Source: Kangiella sp. (GTDB lineage: Bacteria > Pseudomonadota > Gammaproteobacteria > Enterobacterales > Kangiellaceae). From it: a stretch of 7,951 nucleotides of DNA. This document shows positions 1-4,124 of the stretch, piece after piece; the stretch's first letter is position 1; the number at the start of each line of letters is the position of its first letter. Under the pieces are notes generated by a model. It was not told the DNA's origin. It searched no databases and worked only from the letters and a program-made list of their open reading frames with translations. The stretch is taken from positions 24,677 to 32,627 of the forward strand of contig NVVT01000007.1 in NCBI GenBank assembly GCA_002733465.1, in the 5' to 3' direction. The translations under genes were made by a program, and so were the position numbers.

Positions 1-206
1 CGCCTAATTTTCTGCCTATTTAGTTCGACACTTTCAGGTTGAAAATAAAGATGAGGATATTTTTCTCTTGGGTGTCGTTCAAACAACGCTATTCGATAGT
101 TGCGCCATCTAAGCGGTAAATAAATTGAAAGGGTGACTATTTGACTAATAAAAACTAAAAGAACCAATAGGGTTAAATAATTCATGTTATTGATAAATTC
201 AAACAC
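1..206 (-). CDS. Partial membrane protein of unknown function, downstream of the GntR regulator
   Basis: Reading leftward from a GTG codon at 206-204, the frame stays open for 68 codons to the window edge, so the C-terminus is missing. The start is chosen because a perfect AGGAG (complement of 214-218) lies 7 nt upstream and overlaps the stop codon of the GntR gene, which implies translational coupling. The protein begins MFEFINN and has one clear hydrophobic helix at about residues 10-31. A basic, aromatic-rich stretch follows (around RWRNYR and ERHPREKYPHLYF), consistent with a cytoplasmic segment after an N-out helix. I do not recognise the family. YtrA-type GntR regulators are often encoded with the membrane or ABC-transport genes they control, so this is a likely target of the neighbouring regulator, but that is inference. 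The frame, start and ribosome site are seen directly. Confidence 0.72.
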   Translation of the reverse strand, partial: MFEFINNMNYLTLLVLLVFISQIVTLSIYLPLRWRNYRIALFERHPREKYPHLYFQPESVELNRQKIR

Positions 207-216
207 AGTAAAACTC

Positions 217-594
217 CTAATGGTTCTTTTTCATGATGGCAGTAAAAGCCAAGCGGATTTCTGAGTTAGTTAAACCCGCGTCTCTAAGCTTTAAAACAGT
301 GCTATCCATTATTGAAAGCGCTTTTTGTCCCCAATCAATAGCACTATTCGCTTTTGCATCTTCATGAACAAACGTACCTTTGTAACCTTTTGCCACTATA
401 ACCTTATCTCTTTCTAGCACTTTATAGGCTTTTGCAACGGTATTTTGGTTAATACCTAAGTCACTCGCTAGTTGCCGAATCGGTGGCAGTGCAAGCCCTG
501 CAGTCAACTCGCCGGTAATTACAGCCTGTTTTATTTGAGCAATTAATTGAGCAAACATTGGTAGCTCATTACTTGTATCGATGGAGATTTCCAT
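217..594 (-). CDS. GntR-family transcriptional regulator, YtrA-like
   Basis: This is a DNA-binding repressor of the short GntR type. Residues about 10-77 form the winged helix-turn-helix. The recognition region LPPIRQLASDLGINQNTVAKAY (residues 36-57) is split by the usual family turn, and the wing carries G-Y-K-G-T-F-V (70-76). The remaining 48 residues are too short for a ligand-binding FadR or UTRA domain. They match the two-helix dimerisation tail of the YtrA subfamily, whose members are normally about 120-130 aa. The ATG at 594 starts exactly before the conserved N-terminus; its ribosome site is weak, with only a GGAAA about 16 nt upstream. The gene is translationally coupled to the partial membrane gene downstream. 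The upstream gap holds repeated half-sites over its probable promoter, suggesting autoregulation. YtrA-type regulators typically control membrane or transporter genes, often in response to envelope stress; the signal here is unknown. Confidence 0.93.
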   Translation of the reverse strand: MEISIDTSNELPMFAQLIAQIKQAVITGELTAGLALPPIRQLASDLGINQNTVAKAYKVLERDKVIVAKGYKGTFVHEDAKANSAIDWGQKALSIMDSTVLKLRDAGLTNSEIRLAFTAIMKKNH

Positions 595-632
595 TTGTAA
601 ATTAATGTTTCCATTTGGTTGTACTGCTTGAT

Positions 633-698
633 CTAATAATACATCTATTCTATAGTGTTCTCAATAGATGTACTAGCTGAACTAATAATACATCTAAT
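633..698. repeat. Array of three TACATCTA half-sites, candidate GntR operator
   Basis: TACATCTA occurs at 640-647 and 689-696 on the plus strand and inverted at 665-672. Centre spacings are 25 and 24 bp. The first two extend to perfect 10-bp arms, TACATCTATT (640-649) and AATAGATGTA (663-672), with a 13-nt spacer. The two direct copies sit inside a longer direct repeat CTAATAATACATCTA (633-647 and 682-696). The array overlaps the regulator's probable promoter and lies between two divergent genes. An operator for the YtrA-like protein is the simplest reading; the repeats are seen, the role is inferred. Confidence 0.65.
636..664 (-). promoter_or_regulatory. Probable sigma-70 promoter of the GntR gene
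   Basis: On the minus strand, TTGAGA (complement of 659-664) and TATTAT (complement of 636-641) are separated by 17 nt. This is the best -35/-10 pair upstream of the regulator. It puts transcription start at about 629, giving a 5' leader of roughly 35 nt. The -10 box overlaps one TACATCTA half-site (640-647) and the -35 box abuts a second one (665-672), so bound repressor would block RNA polymerase. Confidence 0.55.
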
Positions 699-792
699 TA
701 CAGACTTAATAACAGTTCTAATAAAAGGTTTAATCAGACGATGGCTATTTAGTTAGATAATATTTTTAAACTAGCATTAATGGAGAAAACAA

Positions 793-1053
793 ATGAAATG
801 TTCAAACAAGCAATCTTCGGTCTTAAAGCACTCAATAATCTGGGCTGTGTTAATCATCGCTCTTTCATATTTGTTAAAAGATAATTTAACGGATTCTAGC
901 ATCAAGAATACTATTTTGATCTTTATGATAGGCGCTTGGTATATGTCTCATTCATTATTATCAAAAGCTCATGGGCTAAAAATGATTTCTAACTGTGAGG
1001 TGAAATTATTTAGACGCTTTTTCGCTAACGAAAATAATAAAGATGAAAAATAA
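793..1053 (+). CDS. Small two-helix membrane protein, unknown function
   Basis: This 86-aa protein starts at an ATG with GGAG 7 nt upstream (782-785), a good ribosome site. Two hydrophobic helices lie at about residues 11-28 and 40-56. A short polar loop (KDNLTDSSIKN) joins them, and a basic then acidic tail (KLFRRFFANENNKDEK) follows. The topology suggests a hairpin with both ends in the cytoplasm. I do not recognise the family. The gene is divergent from the GntR regulator, and the operator array sits in the 198-bp gap between them, so it may belong to the same regulon. A GATAAT at 756-761 could be its -10 box, but no convincing -35 box precedes it. The ribosome site and hydrophobicity pattern make a real gene likely. 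Confidence 0.7.
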   Translation: MKCSNKQSSVLKHSIIWAVLIIALSYLLKDNLTDSSIKNTILIFMIGAWYMSHSLLSKAHGLKMISNCEVKLFRRFFANENNKDEK

Positions 1054-1127
1054 TTAGAAGCAAATGACACTATTTTGATCAACATAATTTGAATTACATT
1101 GGTAATAAGTCATTTAAATTGTGTTAT

Positions 1128-1152
1128 TCAAGCCGATGGGCTGACTATTTTT
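1128..1152 (+). terminator. Weak candidate intrinsic terminator after the small membrane gene
   Basis: AGCC (1131-1134) and GGCT (1139-1142) form a 4-bp GC-rich stem with a GATG loop. It can be extended by two pairs across a one-base bulge, and a run of five T follows at 1148-1152 after a 5-nt gap. It is shorter than a typical terminator. It lies between two converging genes, where one is expected. A longer AT-rich inverted repeat just before it (AACATAATTT at 1081-1090 and AAATTGTGTT at 1116-1125, 9 of 10 pairing) could also contribute. Confidence 0.3.
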
Positions 1153-1190
1153 GATAGAGCGTTAACCCATAAAGTTGGTAGTACTAATAC

Positions 1191-1811
1191 TTAACCAAAA
1201 GCTAACCAAATCCCAACCATAATCATTAAACTACCCGATATCCGGTTTAGCCAAGCTAGTTTATCGCTTTGTTGCAATAGTCGACGAAGCGTTTTTCCAC
1301 CGGTCGCATAAATCATCATAAAAGAAAATTCCGTAATTAAGATAATACCAACCAAAATACTAAGTTGGAACGCTAGTGGCAATTGAGGGTTTATAAACGG
1401 AGGCAATAGTGAGATCATAAATGCCCATCCTTTGGGATTTGCGATTGCCGAGACAAAGCCCTGAGTAAATAATGCCTTTTTATTAATGTTCTGTTGTGAA
1501 CTATCAAAATTCGCGTCGAAAGTATCATGCGCACGCCATAATTTTATACCAATATAACAAAGATATACGCCACCTAAGTATTTAAGAATTAAAAAAAGAC
1601 TAGGATATTCCAGCATAATTTTAGCGACACCAATTACCGCTAAAATTGCGACTGTAGCGACTCCTAACAATTCACCCCACATCATCCACAGAGTTCTACG
1701 AATGCCTATGGTCATACCTAAGGTCATCGCTAGTGTCATGCACATACCGGGTGTTGCCGAGACAAAAAGAAATGTGGGAATAAATAATAGTAATAGATTG
1801 TTATCAATCAT
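1191..1811 (-). CDS. LysE/RhtB-family amino-acid exporter
   Basis: This 206-aa integral inner-membrane protein matches the length and layout of the LysE/RhtB exporters, which expel amino acids or related metabolites by proton exchange. About six hydrophobic helices are visible. Family signatures are the N-terminal ATPGMCMTLAM (residues 19-29, in place of the usual PGPN motif), the G-I-R-R-T loop, YLGGVYLCYIGIKLWRA (78-94), and the NPK motif (125-127) before the second half. The substrate cannot be read from the sequence. The Met-rich TPGMCM variant is a recognised subgroup form rather than a defect. The start ATG at 1811 is the only sensible one, because an ATG slightly upstream hits a stop at once; the ribosome site is poor. 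The gene lies 36 nt after the ABA4-like gene and is probably the last gene of the operon led by the AbrB/Doc pair. Confidence 0.9.
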   Translation of the reverse strand: MIDNNLLLLFIPTFLFVSATPGMCMTLAMTLGMTIGIRRTLWMMWGELLGVATVAILAVIGVAKIMLEYPSLFLILKYLGGVYLCYIGIKLWRAHDTFDANFDSSQQNINKKALFTQGFVSAIANPKGWAFMISLLPPFINPQLPLAFQLSILVGIILITEFSFMMIYATGGKTLRRLLQQSDKLAWLNRISGSLMIMVGIWLAFG

Positions 1812-1847
1812 ATTGACATAACACCAAACAGGTTAAGTTACGGAAAT

Positions 1848-2294
1848 TTAAGTTATGAATAACCCATTATCCATAAGAAAACGAATTATGAAATAAAGTA
1901 AAAGCCCTGCAGGACCAAACATCAACGAAAGCAATAGACTCGGAATCAACAGCCAATGTGAAATACCATATTGTGATGCGTCATTTAGAATATAAATGCC
2001 AACCATCAAATCGAAAGCCAAATAATGAATCCATCCAGCCAAAACTACTCTTGGTGATTTGAATAAATTGATAACGCCTTTTAGCGATTTAAAGTTACCT
2101 CTGTATTTTACGGTTGGGTCATCATGCCTTTTACCGAGGAAAACTAAGTAGCAATAAACAATACAAAGTAGCGTAACGATAATCCCAATCACTAACGGTT
2201 GTGCCAATTGCCAATAGGGTAGAATAATAAGAATTCCCCAACCTAGCAAAGCACTGTAGTTAGTGATTTTGAAAATGTTTGATAGACTGGTCAC
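1848..2294 (-). CDS. ABA4-like (DUF4281) membrane protein
   Basis: This polytopic membrane protein has about four helices. The core signature is AGWIHYLAFDLMVGIYI, followed by a polar DASQYGISHW stretch, a hydrophobic helix and FGPAGLLLYFIIRFLM. It matches the family that includes plant ABA4, needed for neoxanthin formation; bacterial members have no established reaction. Two starts are possible. The longest frame begins at GTG 2360 (170 aa) without a ribosome site. I prefer GTG 2294 (148 aa): it gives the usual family length, puts the N-terminus at TSLSNIFKITNYSALLGW, which aligns with the family start, and has AGAG about 9 nt upstream. The extra 22 residues are polar and unlike the family. 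The gene follows the DUF6090-like gene closely and precedes the LysE exporter, so co-transcription is likely. Function is not assigned beyond membrane location. Confidence 0.82.
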   Translation of the reverse strand: MTSLSNIFKITNYSALLGWGILIILPYWQLAQPLVIGIIVTLLCIVYCYLVFLGKRHDDPTVKYRGNFKSLKGVINLFKSPRVVLAGWIHYLAFDLMVGIYILNDASQYGISHWLLIPSLLLSLMFGPAGLLLYFIIRFLMDNGLFIT

Positions 2295-2389
2295 GGAAAA
2301 AATCTCTAAGTTTATTTTTTGAAAAAACAGTTCCAATTTATTAAATAAAATACTCGGCACTGCTAAAGAAGAATTACTTATTTTCTATT

Positions 2390-3151
2390 TCAACGGCGTT
2401 TCAATTCATCTTCAATTAGCGCAATGGCTTCTAAGGCTTCAGCATTTTGATCATCAAAGCCAGATGGGATTAAAACTATATTGCCAGCCCATTCTGTTAA
2501 TAAAAGTTTAATATCTGGTGTCTTAATTATGGTTTGCACTATTTGAGAAGCCATTGACTTACTTATTACCTCCGGACAATTTAATGAATAGATTTCAGCA
2601 CCATTCACATAACTATAACAATTTTCCCAATAATATTTTTGGACATTAAATGGTATCAGTTGCCGGACTTTAGAGCGATAAATAGGTAAATCATCTAAAG
2701 TAATTGCACTCCCTTCATTTCGGGCAAGAAAGCTTTCTACTTTTTCAACAATAGCACGATTGAGAGGCAAGCCAAGTCGGCGCATATCATCATAAGTCGA
2801 GCGAATTACACGGAGATCTTGCCATTGTGATGCATGCATAAAATCAACAAGAATTAACCAACAATCAGTTTCACATTGTCCTTCATTAGCTATTGCCAAC
2901 AAGGATCTTTCTGCTGCGTCTGTCACTTGAGTATAACTATCACTTTTGAGAACTGTGATATTAATACCATTTTCAATCTCATTTTTCAGTTCACTAAGTA
3001 ACTGTGTTTCCCTATCGTTAAACGCCCCCGCTTCGTTCCAGTTTGCTACCTGAATACCGATGAATACACCGACAACAACGATAAAAAAATCAATCCCTAT
3101 TGCAATCCAATTTTGATCATTTACGTGTTTGGTTATGCTGCGTAGTAACAT
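2390..3151 (-). CDS. Single-pass membrane protein, DUF6090-like
   Basis: This 253-aa protein has one N-terminal helix (residues about 16-35) within the conserved head NDQNWIAIGIDFFIVVVGVF and the following GIQVANWNEA. That head is typical of a large group of uncharacterised proteins in marine Gammaproteobacteria and Bacteroidetes (DUF6090-like; I am sure of the look, less sure of the family number). Positive charge before the helix (R4, K8, H9) and none just after it predict a periplasmic C-terminal domain of about 215 residues, mostly helical. Four cysteines (93, 97, 178, 192) fall in this domain and could form disulfides. The start is firm: AAGGAG lies 6 nt upstream of ATG 3151. The gene begins 33 nt after the Doc toxin stop with no terminator between, so it is probably read from the toxin-antitoxin promoter. 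Function is unknown. Confidence 0.85.
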   Translation of the reverse strand: MLLRSITKHVNDQNWIAIGIDFFIVVVGVFIGIQVANWNEAGAFNDRETQLLSELKNEIENGINITVLKSDSYTQVTDAAERSLLAIANEGQCETDCWLILVDFMHASQWQDLRVIRSTYDDMRRLGLPLNRAIVEKVESFLARNEGSAITLDDLPIYRSKVRQLIPFNVQKYYWENCYSYVNGAEIYSLNCPEVISKSMASQIVQTIIKTPDIKLLLTEWAGNIVLIPSGFDDQNAEALEAIALIEDELKRR

Positions 3152-3184
3152 TGTCTACTCCTTGTTTTAATGATGTTTGAATCT

Positions 3185-3577
3185 TTACGCCATTCTTTGC
3201 ATATTTTCACGTATCCAATGAGATAAATTTTCTTCCGACATACTTCCATCCGCAACAGCAACAATTGTCAGTACATTTTGTACAGGAGTCGAGGTAAGTT
3301 CATAGCCATTGAGCATAAGAAACAAGTCACCCAGCACTAATGATGTTCGCTTATTGCCGTCAGCAAAGCGGTGGTTTTTTGCAATACTGTAAATATAGGC
3401 GGCTGCAAGTTCGGCAATATCATCACAAGCTTCATAAGCATGTTTGTTTTTTGGACGCGACAGCGCCACTAATACGGCATTTGAATCACGGACACCAGAT
3501 AAACCGCCATGTTCCGCCAGTTGCTCTTCATGAATAGCGATGACGGTTTGGTCCAATACCCAAACAAAGTCTTTCAC
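3185..3577 (-). CDS. doc: Doc-type toxin, Fic fold (death-on-curing family)
   Basis: This 130-aa protein carries the Fic/Doc active-site motif HRFADGNKRTSL (residues 69-80): H69, F71, D73, G74, N75, K76 and R77 fit HxFx(D/N)(A/G)NKR. Doc toxins with this motif inactivate elongation factor EF-Tu by phosphorylation, whereas classic Fic enzymes with GNGR transfer AMP. The early ...EQLAEHGGLSGVRD segment (18-31) and the length are also typical of Doc. All motif residues are intact, so the toxin is likely active. Translation starts at GTG 3577, whose GTGA overlaps the antitoxin stop by 4 nt, the standard coupling for such pairs. No Phd gene is present; the partner is an AbrB-fold protein. The EF-Tu target is family knowledge, not shown here. 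Confidence 0.93.
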   Translation of the reverse strand: MKDFVWVLDQTVIAIHEEQLAEHGGLSGVRDSNAVLVALSRPKNKHAYEACDDIAELAAAYIYSIAKNHRFADGNKRTSLVLGDLFLMLNGYELTSTPVQNVLTIVAVADGSMSEENLSHWIRENMQRMA

Positions 3578-3795
3578 TTAGCTAATTCATGTAAAGCATC
3601 TCGATGCTTAGCTTGAATTTTACGGGCTATCGCCATTTGCTTACTCAATTCAGGGTCATAAGGGGTGATGCTGTAGCCATCTGGGTTTTCGACCAAATAA
3701 ACGGAATCACCTTCTTTAACACCCATTTTGCTACGTACTTCCTTCGGTACGATCAATGCAACCGAGTTGCCGACTTTTCGTAGTTTGATTTCCAT
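3574..3795 (-). CDS. AbrB/MazE-type antitoxin of the Doc toxin
   Basis: This is a 73-aa DNA-binding antitoxin. Residues 1-46 form a SpoVT/AbrB swapped-hairpin domain: MEIKLRKVGNSVALIVPKEV, then a GVKEGDSVYLVE strand pair. Residues about 47-73 form a charged helix (PELSKQMAIARKIQAKH...) that would wrap the toxin. The stop overlaps the Doc start by 4 nt. The ATG at 3795 has only a G-rich GGGG about 6 nt upstream as ribosome site. The promoter region just upstream has several palindromes, as expected for autorepression by the antitoxin or the complex. AbrB-fold antitoxins more often pair with MazF or VapC toxins, and classic Doc pairs with Phd. AbrB with Doc is a known but less common mix. Confidence 0.92.
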   Translation of the reverse strand: MEIKLRKVGNSVALIVPKEVRSKMGVKEGDSVYLVENPDGYSITPYDPELSKQMAIARKIQAKHRDALHELAK

Positions 3796-3807
3796 AGTAA
3801 CCCCAGC

Positions 3808-3857
3808 GTTATAACAATTGTCATTGCATTATACAAATGTTATAACATATTGCAATG
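3808..3857. repeat. Nested palindromes, candidate operators of the toxin-antitoxin pair
   Basis: GTTATAAC appears twice, at 3808-3815 and 3839-3846, exactly 31 bp apart, about three helical turns. The second is the core of the 12-bp palindrome ATGTTATAACAT (3837-3848) between the -35 and -10 boxes. ACAATTGT (3814-3821) overlaps the first copy near the transcription start. CATTGCA (3822-3828) and TGCAATG (3851-3857) form a further inverted repeat around the promoter. Such sites fit binding by a symmetric AbrB-fold dimer; binding itself is inferred. Confidence 0.6.
3828..3855 (-). promoter_or_regulatory. Promoter of the antitoxin-toxin operon
   Basis: On the minus strand a perfect TATAAT (complement of 3828-3833) is preceded by TTGCAA (complement of 3850-3855) with a 16-nt spacer. 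Transcription would start near 3821, leaving a leader of about 26 nt before the antitoxin ATG. This is the strongest promoter in the window. It probably drives the pair and, with no terminator seen, the three membrane genes after it. A 12-bp palindrome lies inside the spacer. Confidence 0.7.
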
Positions 3858-3860
3858 TTG

Positions 3861-4124
3861 CGAGACTAATCACACTCAAAAGTCATCATCACTCACGGGG
3901 CGACACTAAAGTAAAAACCGCGTTTATGCCAATAGTCGTCCAATCCTTATTTTTATATGACCTTCCGACGGATCCGTAAATATTCAGTTATAAAAAAGTA
4001 TTCCTTCCACGCTGTAGTTTGCAGCTATCCTGTCATTACGGCAGTAAACCGCTCCTGCGTCGCCTAAAAGCGCCTACTTTTGGTTACTACATACATGCCA
4101 TCCATGGCAATAACCGTAACGCAA
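3861..4124. other. Gene-free region between the TA operon and the hydrolase gene
   Basis: No open frame here has a credible start and ribosome site on either strand. The part 3861-4010 is AT-rich and contains the perfect 10-bp palindrome ACGGATCCGT at 3968-3977. The rest is the GC-richer element described separately. The upstream hydrolase operon ends at 4125 and reads into this region, but I see no stem with a T-run that would be a clear terminator. A six-T run (complement of about 3992-3998) has only a weak GCTG/CAGC stem ahead of it. Confidence 0.6.
4010..4116. repeat. GC-richer intergenic block with inverted repeats, possible dispersed element
   Basis: Positions 4021-4080 are 53% G+C by my count, well above the AT-rich surroundings. 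CGCCTA occurs twice close together (about 4060-4075). At the right end TGCCAT (4096-4101) and ATGGCA (4104-4109) form a near-perfect palindrome, flanked by GGTTA (4082-4086) and TAACC (4111-4115). The block resembles intergenic elements that recur in Alteromonadales genomes, but that is recollection. Only one copy is present here, so repetition cannot be shown. Confidence 0.35.

Noticed and set aside
729..761. Promoter for the small plus-strand gene
   Set aside because: GATAAT at 756-761 is a fair -10 box, but the nearest -35-like sequence is 20 or more nt away and weak, so I did not list it as a feature.
3340..3537. Plus-strand frame opposite the Doc toxin
   Set aside because: The toxin motif is intact on the minus strand, and the antisense product is low-quality and unrelated to any family I know.
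4096..4109. Terminator for the hydrolase operon
   Set aside because: The TGCCAT/ATGGCA stem is not followed by a T-run on the minus strand.
4010..4124. Integron attC site
   Set aside because: GGTTA/TAACC at the ends of the inverted repeat recall attC core sites, but the paired inner boxes and the GTTRRRY core are absent and the flanking genes are not cassette-like.
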